Shown: positions 44,553 through 54,382 of the stretch, one piece after another
Position numbering within the stretch: position 1 is the stretch's first letter
Layout of the letters: each line of letters opens with the position of its first letter
NCBI GenBank assembly: GCA_965200795.1
Contig: CBDAVB010000003.1
Location: 274,216-338,215, forward strand
Source of the DNA: Parashewanella sp965200795
Lineage (GTDB): Bacteria; Pseudomonadota; Gammaproteobacteria; Enterobacterales; Shewanellaceae
Direction of reading: 5' to 3'
DNA length: 64,000 nucleotides
Translations under genes and position numbers: made by a program
The notes under the pieces: generated by a model
What the model saw: the letters and a program-made list of their open reading frames with translations, nothing else
Told to the model about the DNA's origin: nothing
The model's database searches: none

Positions 44553-45671
44553 TTATTGGTAACCCGGATATTCAGCGGCGTCGATGAAGACCTTGTCCGT
44601 GATCTGCTGATCCGCTGTCATGCCGCCGATACGGATCAAATTTTTGTTGTAAAGTATTAAACCCCGGTGATCCATGGAAGCTTGGGGTAATTTTTTCGGC
44701 ATCAGCCACTGGTGAGACGCCAAATCAAAGCGATTCATCCATGCCGACGGCCGGCTCGGTTTACCGTTATAACCGATGCCATTGTAATTATAAGGATTGT
44801 CACTACCGCCGATAAAGACAATTTGTCCGGTGTGACCGGTATCCGGCACACCAACGGCCGCCATGCGATAGTAACTGATCTCATCGGTATTGGTGGTTTT
44901 TGATAACGGGGTAATAAAGTGGGGAATGGCCTGCCACTGAATGCGCAGATGATCACCGGTTTCTATCATGCCGTATAAACACAACGGCGAAGCGGCAAAA
45001 GTGCGTTTTTGGTTAGCGAGCGGTTTTACTTTTACGCCGTCACACAAGACTAATTCCCGGCCGACCGCGCCCGCCGCCAGTCCGAATGTCGCCGGAACCG
45101 GCATCGGCGTCGCTTGTGCCCAGGTGTCAGTCCGGGTGTCATAGACTTGCACCAGATTGACATTACCGCTTTGATGCCAGCCGCTGAATAAGTAAATATA
45201 GCGATCCTGATAGCTGACGGCCGCTGAATCATCAACGGCAACGGGCATATCAGCGATACGTTGATACTGTCTGGTTTTAATATTGAATTTGTAATTATCA
45301 CGGGTTCTGACTTCGGTATGATCCCGCGCCACCGTATAACCGCCGAAAATATAAGCGTTATCGTTAATTCCGACAGCAATGCCGGCAAGTCGTCCCGCTA
45401 ACGGCTCAATATGCGGCACCGGCGCAATCACTTGCCATCCGGTTTTTGACGTTAACGGTAACAGCCAGGCTTTATTGTGAGCATCCTGATAGGTTTTGCC
45501 TTTCGATAACCCCATAAAGCTCAGTAAATAATCCTGCTCCGCGTCACTCACTTTAGCGACGGCATTGTTTGTAACAGGCTCCGGAAGCGCAGCCAGCGCT
45601 TCAGCATTCACTGAACGGCAAAATGAAAAAAGCAAGGACGTTAACAGCAAGCGATAAATTATTGATGGCAT
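44553..45671 (-). CDS. Secreted kelch-repeat protein (NanM-like)
   Basis: About 372 residues from ATG 45671 with a signal peptide (YRLLLTSLLFSFCRSVNA). Kelch beta-propeller blades are seen as YIFGGY, YLFSGWHQSG, ELVLCDG, IVFIGGSDN and IRIGGMT with the usual aromatic and Gly-Gly pattern. The E. coli periplasmic sialic acid mutarotase NanM has this build, but no sialic acid genes are near, so only the fold is claimed. It ends 31 bases before cinA, in the same direction. Confidence 0.75.
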   Translation of the reverse strand: MPSIIYRLLLTSLLFSFCRSVNAEALAALPEPVTNNAVAKVSDAEQDYLLSFMGLSKGKTYQDAHNKAWLLPLTSKTGWQVIAPVPHIEPLAGRLAGIAVGINDNAYIFGGYTVARDHTEVRTRDNYKFNIKTRQYQRIADMPVAVDDSAAVSYQDRYIYLFSGWHQSGNVNLVQVYDTRTDTWAQATPMPVPATFGLAAGAVGRELVLCDGVKVKPLANQKRTFAASPLCLYGMIETGDHLRIQWQAIPHFITPLSKTTNTDEISYYRMAAVGVPDTGHTGQIVFIGGSDNPYNYNGIGYNGKPSRPSAWMNRFDLASHQWLMPKKLPQASMDHRGLILYNKNLIRIGGMTADQQITDKVFIDAAEYPGYQ

Positions 45672-45704
45672 AGCTAAATATATAAATATGGCAATGTGAA
45701 ACAC

Positions 45705-45997
45705 TATAGAAGAGTTTTGTGATGAATGAAACCACCTTCAAGCGAAAGAACGGCTCCGCCGAAGAAGTTATTGAGTAACGGTTCGCAGCCTGTTCTTCCG
45801 CTCAGGCTCAGGCTCAGGCAGGCAGACGACAAAAAGCCTGATAACGACATAAAGAACTGTCCCGAATTAACTTGCCAGTTTTGCCGCCGTTTATTTTTGG
45901 CTTATACAGGGCACACAAAGCGCGGTGTGGTCATTACCGGCATAAAAAACTGTCGTGTATGGTCTCCTCCGATATTGTATTGCAAGTAAAAAAAATA
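45705..45997. other. Intergenic stretch with short hexamer repeat
   Basis: 293 bases between the kelch gene and ISL3 copy C. CTCAGG is repeated three times near 45811. A small frame starting ATGAATGAAACC (about 18 codons) and a longer frame 45726-45989 are open, but neither looks like a known protein. Confidence 0.35.
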
Positions 45998-47342
45998 GGC
46001 TCTTCGTCGTTTCATATGGATTTGAGTAGATCTGATACAGGGCTAGCAATCATAAAAATCATGGTAATAAATGTTCCTGTATTACGATACCCTCTGGCTC
46101 GTGCTCTAGCCGCTTGAAATAGACTATTTAAACCTTCCATACGAGCATTCGTATAAGTGGATGACCAGCGCTGTAAAATTCTCTCTGCATGCCTTTCCAC
46201 AGTTGCAAGTGCTTTTCGAACGGGTTCTAACATCTCAATATCACCCAACTGCTCTTTTGCAAAATTAATGAAATACGTCAGCCTCCAGCGTGCAGCATGA
46301 GCGGTTTCAGCTTGACGTATCCACCTAAGTTGTTCCTTAATCCGCCAAGCTGTTGCTGTATTCAGGTCGCTGGATTCTAGCTCTGCAAGTGCTTCTTTTT
46401 GTTTCTCAGTAAATGAGCCATCTGCATTTTTTAGTACTGCCCAGCGCAGGCTCTTTGGATGCGGTTGGATTTTTCTCTCCGTTTTACGTACTTCATCAAC
46501 CGCTTTAGTAAACAGTTGCACAACATGGAACCAATCAACCGTTACGTTAGCATCCGGGAACTCTTCCTCTGTTGCTGACAGAAAGGCTCTTGACATATCA
46601 CACACGACTTCAAGTACATTATCTGCTTTGCCTTGATGCTCTGTCAGAAAGGACTTAAATCGCTTAACGGTTTCCTTACCTTTTCCGGGCGTAGCGAACA
46701 CAACAGGCTTGTCTTTCTTGTCCATATCAATGAAAACAGTAACATAGTTGTGGCCACGTTTAGCCGCCGTTTCATCGAATCCAATAGCTTTAAGTGCTGA
46801 CAAGTCCATCAATGCTAATGCCTTGCTGACGTAGTGTTTGATGATGCGCCAAATACGTTTGTCACGAATTCCAACATATTCAGCACATGCCTTAACCGGC
46901 ATTTCACGAGCCGGTACCAATACAGATTGTTCGAACAATAACGTGAATTTACTACCCGCTCTCGCCCAAGGGACATTGACACGCTTAACGCCATGCTCAG
47001 CACATCGAGTTCTCGGGACGTTTGCTTTGATATAACAGTGATGCTGAAAGAAATTGAGATGACGCCAGGTCAGCGATTTAAAGTCATGTGCCGGACAAGC
47101 TTTTGAGCAAGTCGGGCAGGGATACAAGCTTCCTCGTTCAGCTTCAATTTCGAGAACAAGTTCATTAGGTGAGGCTGATATATCCAGGTGTTGGTTAACC
47201 AACTTCCAAGGCGCTTCTATACCAAGGCCGAGCATCAAAACTTGATTTCCATCCATGTATTTACTTCCAACTCTTGACTGCAAAACTGGGTTTATTATCT
47301 CAGAAATAAATCCATTAAATCCACACTAAACGACGAAGAGCC
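45998..47342 (-). mobile_element. ISL3-family element, copy C, complete (1345 bp)
   Basis: Same ends and length as copy B. The flanks read AAAAAATA on the left and AGAAAATA on the right, so the 8-bp target duplication has one mismatch. It sits next to an IS110 remnant. Confidence 0.93.
46012..47283 (-). CDS. ISL3-family transposase, intact
   Basis: 423 residues, differing from copy B by only two or three residues (for example ISASPNE for LASPNE-type and VPARE for VLARE). Zinc-binding Cys motif, helix-turn-helix and the DDE residues described for copy B are all present. Confidence 0.93.
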   Translation of the reverse strand: MQSRVGSKYMDGNQVLMLGLGIEAPWKLVNQHLDISASPNELVLEIEAERGSLYPCPTCSKACPAHDFKSLTWRHLNFFQHHCYIKANVPRTRCAEHGVKRVNVPWARAGSKFTLLFEQSVLVPAREMPVKACAEYVGIRDKRIWRIIKHYVSKALALMDLSALKAIGFDETAAKRGHNYVTVFIDMDKKDKPVVFATPGKGKETVKRFKSFLTEHQGKADNVLEVVCDMSRAFLSATEEEFPDANVTVDWFHVVQLFTKAVDEVRKTERKIQPHPKSLRWAVLKNADGSFTEKQKEALAELESSDLNTATAWRIKEQLRWIRQAETAHAARWRLTYFINFAKEQLGDIEMLEPVRKALATVERHAERILQRWSSTYTNARMEGLNSLFQAARARARGYRNTGTFITMIFMIASPVSDLLKSI

Positions 47343-47577
47343 AGAAAATAGCTTTTGACAGGGATAGGTCTGCGTTCGTATATCCGGCTTCATTAGTGAA
47401 ACTCTTTGAGTTTCGAGCCTTGATGAACTTCGCGCATATCGTCCTAATCGTTACTTCGGGTTCTAAACTCATCGACAGTTTCAGGGTTTCGATATGCCGG
47501 TCTTACCGGTTTGTCATCGGTTACTTTTTATTTAGCAACCCTTGGGTTTGATCATTTTGCTTATTAAATTCTAATGT

Positions 47578-47945
47578 TAATCAAGCGGTATACTCGGCCT
47601 GATAATGGCTATCATTTTTGAGTATTGCCCGGCCTATGCGAGCCATTTTGTCTGCAAGGGCAACAGCAGCTTTATTTCGGCCTCTTTTTTCCTCTGGCCT
47701 TCGTATCCGGTTGGCCAGAGGAGTGTCTTTGTCAGCATTGGTTCTGATAACCGCTTTTGCCCCCCGGATCAGCAAGCATCTTAGATAGGAATCGCCTCGC
47801 TTACTTATTCCGAGGAGCTTGTCTTTACCACCGGAACTATGCTGTCTTGGTACGAGTCCCGCTGACGCTGATACGCAACGGCCATTTTTAAAGTCACTGC
47901 CATTACCAACATGTTGGTAAAATGCGCTGGCGGTAATAGATCCAA
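47578..47945 (-). pseudogene. IS110/IS1111-family transposase, C-terminal remnant
   Basis: The frame reads SAFYQHVGNGSDFKNGR, SASAGLVPRQHSSGGK, GISKRGDSYLRCLLIRGAKA and ends QAEYTA. This is the C-terminal transposase_20 domain of IS110 relatives, with the conserved Ser in the GL-P-Q-S region. The N-terminal DEDD half is missing upstream of about 47945. Confidence 0.8.
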
Positions 47946-48076
47946 CTTATATGTATGTATTTAATTTTTCAATTCGAAATGTTGCAATGTTACAAACTGA
48001 CTTTTTATCAGTAGTAGCAAGGAATTAAGTTGTTACAAACGGTGTAACAATGCGTTACATTGCAACTTATTGTCAC

Positions 48077-48083
48077 AAGGAGG
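48077..48083 (+). promoter_or_regulatory. Strong ribosome-binding site for HNH gene
   Basis: AAGGAGG, a full match to the anti-Shine-Dalgarno, is 5 bases before ATG 48089. It decides against the earlier ATG at 48050. Confidence 0.7.
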
Positions 48084-48088
48084 TAATG

Positions 48089-48711
48089 ATGACAATTTTA
48101 AGAAATGGCTACGGTAAGCATAAACGCAAAGTCGAGATAGCATCATATCAAGGACAGTATGTTGCCCTGATTAGCCTGGGTAAGCGCAAGAGAGCCATTA
48201 TCAGCTTATCTGATATTGAGTTGCTAAATGATCATTCGTTTTATGCTCATGGGCGCCATGATGGTCAATATGTCGCCCGTTCCAGCCAAACACAGGATTA
48301 TCTTCACCGTATTCTTATAAATCCAATCAATAAACAAGAAGTTGACCATATCAACGCTGACCCGCTTGATAATACCAGAGGCAACCGTGTTCAATGAGAC
48401 AGAATAACCTAGCCAAACAGTCTGAACCCATTAGTGGTTATCATGGGATTCACTGCACCAAAGAGCCGATTACAGATGAAGATACTGGTAAATTGTTGAG
48501 ACACGGCATTTATAAAGCCATTTCACCTACAGGCAGATTAGAGGGAAAGTTTGCTAACCCAAAAGACGCTGCAAAATTAACGGATGAATTGATGGTTGAT
48601 GAGTATTTCCATCGTGAAAGTGATGCGGAACGCTTTTATCCATTCGCCTTTATAGCTTGGAATGATGAAGATATTCATCCTGATGTATCAGAGGCTGTCA
48701 GTGACATGTAA
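48089..48711 (+). pseudogene. HNH homing-type endonuclease, frameshifted
   Basis: The first frame contains RILINPINKQEVDHINADPLDNTRGN, the HNH core of phage homing-type nucleases, and stops at 48397. The second frame (48394-48711) goes on with RQNNLAKQSEPISGYHGIH, which in intact relatives follows directly, then an AP2-like DNA-binding part. A one-base loss near 48390 therefore splits one gene; an ATGA overlap could still let two pieces be made. After the second stop the same frame continues (DWLFDEIQEAI to NEYCK) up to 48802, so the C-terminus is probably cut by a nonsense change as well. Confidence 0.65.
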
Positions 48712-48821
48712 GATTGGCTGTTTGATGAAATTCAGGAGGCAATCTGCGAATCATGCCATTTAATGGACGAAAACAACTGGACTGCGAATGAATATTGCAA
48801 ATAGTCACCATTTCATAACTG

Positions 48822-48860
48822 AAAAAGGATGCCGCTGTCTATGACTTGGCATCCTTTTTT
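48822..48860 (+). terminator. Rho-independent terminator after HNH gene
   Basis: AAAAAGGATGCC (48822-48833) and GGCATCCTTTTTT (48848-48860) form a long perfect stem with a T-run. Confidence 0.92.
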
Positions 48861-49477
48861 GTCTACATCACTGTCCACGCAGCTTTGTAAGGCATTGATT
48901 TATAATGAGCTAATTTAGGCTTGCTCGGCTTACATCACGCTGCCCGGCACGCATAATAAACCTTATAAATCATATGGTTGAAAATTATAAAATACATGAT
49001 ACCCCTAGTGACACCCCTACTGTTTTATTTAAATATTTATTTTCAATTAGTTAACTGTAGGCGGCTAAATCACGTTCGCAACTGTATAACTTTAATATTA
49101 CTTTTTAAAAATAAATCAGCTTTATTTCAATATGTTAAAATCGGCAGTAAATAAGCAGAAAACAATTATATAAACATTATATAAACATATATAAAATTAA
49201 TATTTTACTTTTATGCCGCCCATATAAGCTCGTTTTTCCTATGTTAACCATCTGTTTTATATAGCTTTGATATAAATTAAGGTGCTAAGTTAATAATGGT
49301 ACGCTAACCAGAATCTTTAATGACGTTAGTCATGCTATTGATAAATCGATAGACCTTCGCTTCACAATATTGAGGCAATTGAACACTCTATTCAACTCAC
49401 GAAATGATTCAAATAATTTTGTATTTGCCTCAAACCATGATTAGAATAAAATTAATATTTACCTCAGGAGTGAATTA
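48861..49477. other. A/T-rich non-coding stretch
   Basis: About 620 bases with no supported gene. It is very A/T-rich around 49050-49200, unlike the core genes. gatacccctagtgacacccctac near 49000 has a repeated CCCCTA pattern of the kind seen beside integrases, but no integrase gene is present. Confidence 0.4.
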
Positions 49478-50571
49478 TGTGGAACTGGCAGCAACCCGAT
49501 TGGCCTCATTTTTTATTGGGATCATGAAGCGACCCATGAGTTGTTATGTGAGGTAAATTTTAATCAAGGTAAGTTGCTAGGACAAATGGGGCGAGCGGAT
49601 AAACAAGTCACCCTAAATACTTTGCTGGCTAATATCCTTCATTCTGGTGCTATTGAAGGCGAACAGCTCAATGCCAGCTCAATGCCAGCTCAGTGCGCTC
49701 TTATCTGGCGAATAAGCTGGGTGTGCAAGAAGCAAAGCCCTATCCAACATCTCCGCAGACTGAAGGCTTGGCCGAGATGATGGTCGATGCCATTGATAAC
49801 TGGAACCAACCACTCACCTTAGACCGTATATTGCATTGACACTTATTACTTTTCCCAATTGTTCAACCAGTACTTAATCCTATTACTGGTGGCACTCTGC
49901 GAGGTGAGATGCCAATGCAAGTGGTGTCTGGCCGATTGGATAACCCGCTATTCACTTTGAAGCGCCGCCAAGAGCCGGACTAGAGTCAGAGCTGGATAAG
50001 TTTATTGATTGGTTTAATGCATCGAGGTTGGACGCATCACTCAACCCACTGGTTCGTGCTGCTATTGCCCACTTATGGTTTGCCTTTAAACGACGGCAAT
50101 GGGCGTATCACTCGCTTACTGACCGATTTAGCCTTAGCCCAGGCTGAAAACCAATCGATACGTTTATATGCCATGTCGGTGAGCATCCTGGAAAAACGCA
50201 AAGGCTATTACAACATCTTAGAAAACAGCCAAAAGGGCACGTTGGACATTACGCCTTGGATCAGGTGGTTTTTAGAGACCTTGAATCAAACCCTGCTCGA
50301 TACGTTAAAAGAGATTGAGCAGACGGTCGCTAAAACCCAGTTTTGGCAACGTGTCGATCAGACCGCTTTGATTCAAGAACAAGTCAAAGTACTGAATCGT
50401 TTACTTGATGGTGATTTTGCTGAGGGGATCAGTAGCAGCCAATATCAAAAGGTGGCTAAAGTGAGCCGAGCCACAGCGACTCGGCACCTCGTTTATTTAG
50501 TTGAACAGGGCTGCTTGTGCAAAAGTGAAGCAGGGGGAAGAAGCCAGCGCTATAAGGTTGTATTCGCTTAA
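49478..50571 (+). pseudogene. Fic-family protein, inactivated
   Basis: Fic enzymes attach AMP to target proteins. The start MWNWQQPDWPHF has AGGAG before it, but one extra T near 49511 shifts the frame. Next come a class II-type inhibitory helix (SGAIEGEQLN), an 11-bp duplication of ctcaatgccag near 49670, a further shift near 49838 and the loss of the bases coding HPF in the catalytic motif HPFxxGNGR, leaving LNDGNGRITR. The C-terminal winged helix (VAKVSRATATRHLVYLVEQG) is intact. Five or so separate lesions show a long-dead gene. Confidence 0.8.
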
Positions 50572-50736
50572 GGGACGTCGCAGAAGAGTTCATACCAAAT
50601 ATGCCGTCACTCCAGCGAAAGCTGGAGTCCGTTTTCTTTGGTTAATTTTGCAAAAGTCGCTTTATATCTGCTTTCGCAGGTATGACAATTGAAGTGCTGA
50701 AATTTAAATTGGTATCTTATGAACTGCCAGATCCCT
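50571..50736. mobile_element. 166-bp MITE, complete
   Basis: It starts AGGGACGTCGCAG and ends CTGCCAGATCCCT; the outer 28 bases form imperfect inverted repeats, both reading AGGGA...ATACCAA inward. It contains a perfect 8-bp hairpin (ACTCCAGC-GAAA-GCTGGAGT). A copy of the same length is at 55626-57092, split by IS256. Its right end meets IS630 sequence at a TA, which fits mobilisation by a Tc1/mariner-type transposase. Confidence 0.75.
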
Positions 50737-51605
50737 AAACTTCCTTACGATCCCAAGCGTCCTTTAGTATGCCTTGATGAAACCAGCAAACAACAAGTTA
50801 AAGAAGTTCGCAACCCGTTACCTTTAGTTTCAGGTTATCCGGAGCGATACGATACGGAATATGAGCGTAACGGTGTCAGCAACCTGTTCATGATATTTGA
50901 GCCTTTAGCGGGCTGGCGGCATGTTGAGGTCACAGAGCACAGAACAGCCGTTGATTGGGCTCATCAAGTAAAAGCCTTAGTAGACGGGCGTTATAAGGAT
51001 GCTGAGACAATTGTGTTGGTTGAGGATAACCTGAATACTCATACCCCGGCTTCATTTTATAAGGCCTTCGAACCAGAAGAAGCTCGTAGGCTGATCAATA
51101 AAATCGAATTTCATTACACGCCAAAACACGGAAGCTGGTTGGATATGGCTGAAATTGAATTAAGTATCTTGAGCAGACAATGCTTAAACCGAAGAATACC
51201 GGATCAGGAAACACTAAACTGTGAAGTTGAAGCCTGGGTCACCCAACGCAATGAGTCCAAGGCTAAGATGATTTGGCAGTTCACAACTGAGGAGGCACGT
51301 ATCAAGTTAAAGAAGCTTTACCCCGTCCTTCCAGGGTACAGTTAGCCTTTTAACAGAATTAAACTGATTAACGAAATCCTGTTACACTTTCGTTAATCAA
51401 AATGAAAAAAGCTAGAGTCCTACTGGCTTGCCAAAGGGTGGGAGGAAGCATTTTGTTCAGAAATTACAGACTTATTAATTAGTTGTGAATAAAAGTTGTA
51501 TAAGAGTTTAAAACAATAAAAATCAATACAAGATTTTTAGCTCTCCTATGACTAAGGCTTAGCAAAAGAGCTTGAAGTATTGAATTCAAATGGACGGAGT
51601 ACTAG
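50736..51605 (+). pseudogene. IS630-family (two-frame type), 3' half
   Basis: The frame from KLPYDPKRPLVCLDE to the stop at 51345 is the DDE half of the transposase: Asp in VCLDETSKQ, Asp in IVLVEDNLNTH and Glu in WLDMAEIELS. It lacks the N-terminal half, which is found at 57093-57704. The element end is probably near 51605, where ATGGACGGAGTACTAG resembles the other end. Confidence 0.8.
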
Positions 51606-52213
51606 CTGATGGTGAAATGCTTTGAGATCTGATCAAGAGACAGCGCTTAGCCAGCTCGTTTTTAATACGCCTGCAGCCCATATACGGGTATTTCAGGTGT
51701 ATTTCATCAATGGCTCTTCTCAACCGTAATTCCTCCTCAGAAATACCCGCTCCCCGATAGTAAGCACTTGAACGTGATATCGAAAGAATTTGGCATTGCC
51801 GAGTGATGCTCAGCTTGATGGTTTTGTCCGGCTTTCCCTTTCGCCGGGCTCAAACTAATGACCGAGCACCTTGGCTAAAAAATCGTTCTCCATGGTCAAT
51901 TGACCAATCTTAGCTTGCGGTTTTTCAACATCATCTGACCGCCGGGGTTTCTTGTTACCCCGCTCGAAAAGCAAGGCGGCATTTCCTATGAGTTCTTTCT
52001 TCCAATTGGTAATTTGAGTCGGATGTCGGTTAAACTGACTTGCAAGTTCTGATAGCGTTTTATCGCCTTTTGCAGCCGCTAATGCAACTTTCGCTTTGAA
52101 CTGTGGTGAGTGATTTTTACGTTTCTTACTCATAACTGCCTCCAATTGTATAATTTATGATAACTTTTTTTGGCAGACCGTTCATCTTATTGATTGCCTT
52201 AAATTTTGGGGCA
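51606..52213 (-). mobile_element. IS3-family element, partial
   Basis: orfA (51855-52145) is complete and the first part of orfB lies in minus frames below 51860 (KPDKTIKLSITRQCQIL, SRSSAYYRGAGISEEEL, YPYMGCRRIKNELAKR). The 3' part of orfB is missing because the IS630 element ends at about 51605. The outer end near 52213 starts TGCCCC. Confidence 0.8.
51855..52145 (-). CDS. IS3-family OrfA (helix-turn-helix)
   Basis: 96 residues: SPQFKAKVALAAAKGDKTLS and LASQFNRHPTQITNWKKEL form the helix-turn-helix that binds the IS ends, followed by a leucine-zipper-like stretch ending KVLGH. In IS3 elements a -1 frameshift joins OrfA to the integrase OrfB; here OrfB is cut, so OrfA could at most act as a repressor. 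Confidence 0.85.
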   Translation of the reverse strand: MEAVMSKKRKNHSPQFKAKVALAAAKGDKTLSELASQFNRHPTQITNWKKELIGNAALLFERGNKKPRRSDDVEKPQAKIGQLTMENDFLAKVLGH

Positions 52214-52525
52214 GCTCTTCATCTTGAGAATAAATTCCCGGGCGCCCGGAGCGTCTGTCATCAAACAAGCTTGATACGCCTTGCTCATACCAGGCATCAA
52301 TCCGCTTTGATACCGTAATTTCGCACACCTCAAAGATTTCAGCTGTCTGTTTTATTGAGAATTTTTATTACTTAACAAAAATGCGTACGACTCTTTTCAT
52401 TATAACGCTCGAATAAAATAAAAATATGAACTGAAAGTACTATTTTATGATACACCGCAAAGTTTTTATAAATTTCTTGAGTTAAAAACTTTTAAGCGAC
52501 TACTTACTCTCCTCTCAGTTAAAAG

Positions 52526-54262
52526 ATGGCATCAGGATTAAACCGTCTTGACTCCACAGGGAGTGGTGCGACCGGCAAAGCGGAGCGCCGCGTTCAAAGT
52601 TATCAAGATAAAGGTAAAGAACAAAAACTCGTCCGGTTGGGACACCGTTCTAACGAAAGCTACGCCCCCGAAAAGGCCGGCGCTGCCCGAGCGAAACATT
52701 TTCATCAAGGCTATCGACGTATTGAATCGCAAGGAGCACAGTATTCTCATCGTTCAATGCAAAGCAGAGACGGCTTTCAATGGTCAACACGCACTTCATT
52801 TGAAGAGTTCAATGCCTTCACACGCTCATTTCTTCAGCCTTCTGAACAAAGAGAAGTATATCGGGATTTCCTCGGTTACGATATAAAGAGAATATTAAGT
52901 CGTCATAGTTCGGATTATGGCAACCGCAATGTACTGAAGGTGTTAAATTCCAACATAAAAAAAGCAGATGACAATGGCTCCCCCGTTATTGTCGAGTGCC
53001 TTATCCGATATGCGTTGCATGCGGGTATTCCTGTTGATGTTCCTATTTTAAGTGCCTGCATCACAGCCTATGGCAATGCGGCCCGCCACGATGCCGGGCT
53101 TTACTGGATACAAAAAGCAGAAGACGCGGCGGCCTTGTTCGGTACGTTAAAGCTGACACAAAACGTCACCAGCTTGAGTGCTCTTATTACGGCCTACGGT
53201 AACGCGGCTCGCCACGATGCCGGGCTTAACTGGATACAAAAAGTAGAAGCCGTGGTGGCCTTGTTCGAGACGTTAAAGCTGACACAAGACGTCACCACCT
53301 TGAGTGCTCGTATTACGGCCTATGGTAACGCGGCCCGCCACGATGCCGGGCTTTACTGGATAAAAAAAGCAGAAGTCGCGGCGGCCTTATTCGAGACGTT
53401 AAAGCTGACACAAAACGTCACCACCTTGAGTGCTCGTATTACGGCCTATGGTAACGCGGCCCGCCACGATGCCGGGCTTTACTGGATAAAAAAAGCAGAA
53501 GCCGCGGCGGCCTTATTCGAGACGTTAAAGCTGACACAAGACGTCACCACCTTGAATGCTCGTATTACGGCCTACGGTAACGCGGCCCGCCACGATGCCG
53601 GGCTTTACTGGATAAAAAAAGCAGAAGACGTGGCGGCCTTGTTCGGTACGTTAAAGCTGACACAAGACGTCACCACCTTGAATGCTCTTATTACGGCCTA
53701 CGGTAATGCGGCCCGCCACGATGCCGGGCTTTACTGGATAAAAAAAGCAGAAGACGCGGCGGCCTTGTTCGAGACGTTAAAGCTGACACAAGACGTCACC
53801 ACCTTGGAAGCGCTGATAAGCGCCTATGCTAATGTCGCCTTATTTTGTTCAATAAAAGATACAGCGGAAAAATACCAGTCTCGTGCTTTTTCCCTTTTAG
53901 ACAACCTTGTGGAGAAGAAGGTCTTATGCGGTACCCTTGGCATACAAGAAGGTGAATCAAAGCCGAACTGTTTGACAATTGATTTTCACCGCAGCGCATT
54001 AACGGGAAAAGCGGGTATCCTGAAAATTAGCGAGATTATCACCACGGATGTGGCCGTCGCTGTTTTAATGAAGCACCTGAATAGTACAAAAGACCAAAAA
54101 AATATTAACATGCTTAGGTTAATTACGGGGTATCGACATGGCATTCATTACCGCGCGGCTTTTGAGGTGGTGCTCCGGAGGCAAAGTCGGGTTGCTCGAT
54201 ATGAGACAGATACTTCAAATCAAGGGTTGATGACAGTTTGGTTATCTTCAGTTAGTGAGTGA
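52526..54262 (+). CDS. PPR-SMR repeat protein, 6 repeats (copy 2)
   Basis: 578 residues, exactly 210 (5 x 42) fewer than copy 1. Outside the array the two differ at about a dozen positions (for example DKGKEQ for DKDKEQ, ESQG for EPRG). Six 42-residue repeats occupy residues 172-423, then the capping repeat and the SMR-like domain (IDFH at 485-488, LITG at 532-535, NQGLMTVWL). Residue 5 and last residue per repeat read SN, SD, SN, SD, ND, ND. The frame is clean although the surroundings are full of dead genes, which suggests selection or a recent copy. No strong ribosome-binding site is visible before ATG in either copy. Confidence 0.75.
   Translation: MASGLNRLDSTGSGATGKAERRVQSYQDKGKEQKLVRLGHRSNESYAPEKAGAARAKHFHQGYRRIESQGAQYSHRSMQSRDGFQWSTRTSFEEFNAFTRSFLQPSEQREVYRDFLGYDIKRILSRHSSDYGNRNVLKVLNSNIKKADDNGSPVIVECLIRYALHAGIPVDVPILSACITAYGNAARHDAGLYWIQKAEDAAALFGTLKLTQNVTSLSALITAYGNAARHDAGLNWIQKVEAVVALFETLKLTQDVTTLSARITAYGNAARHDAGLYWIKKAEVAAALFETLKLTQNVTTLSARITAYGNAARHDAGLYWIKKAEAAAALFETLKLTQDVTTLNARITAYGNAARHDAGLYWIKKAEDVAALFGTLKLTQDVTTLNALITAYGNAARHDAGLYWIKKAEDAAALFETLKLTQDVTTLEALISAYANVALFCSIKDTAEKYQSRAFSLLDNLVEKKVLCGTLGIQEGESKPNCLTIDFHRSALTGKAGILKISEIITTDVAVAVLMKHLNSTKDQKNINMLRLITGYRHGIHYRAAFEVVLRRQSRVARYETDTSNQGLMTVWLSSVSE
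53039..53794 (+). repeat. Six 126-bp tandem repeats (coding)
   Basis: 756 bp = 6 x 126 bp, in frame, with the same unit as the 11-fold array at 10773-12158. The order of variants differs from copy 1, so it is not just copy 1 with one block removed. Confidence 0.97.
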
Positions 54263-54307
54263 TTGGATTGGATAATATCAAATGATGGATTTTTTCTAAT
54301 CCGGCGC

Positions 54308-54345
54308 AGCCAGTTTAGAACAGTCCATCTAAATGGTTTTTGTCC
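54308..54345 (+). terminator. Degenerate terminator after PPR-SMR copy 2
   Basis: TTTAGA and TCTAAA still pair, followed by TGGTTTTTG. The outer part of the stem seen in copy 1 is mutated (ccagtttaga). Confidence 0.5.
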
Positions 54346-54382
54346 AAAAATGAGACAGCCATTTTAAAAATGAGTATCAGTT

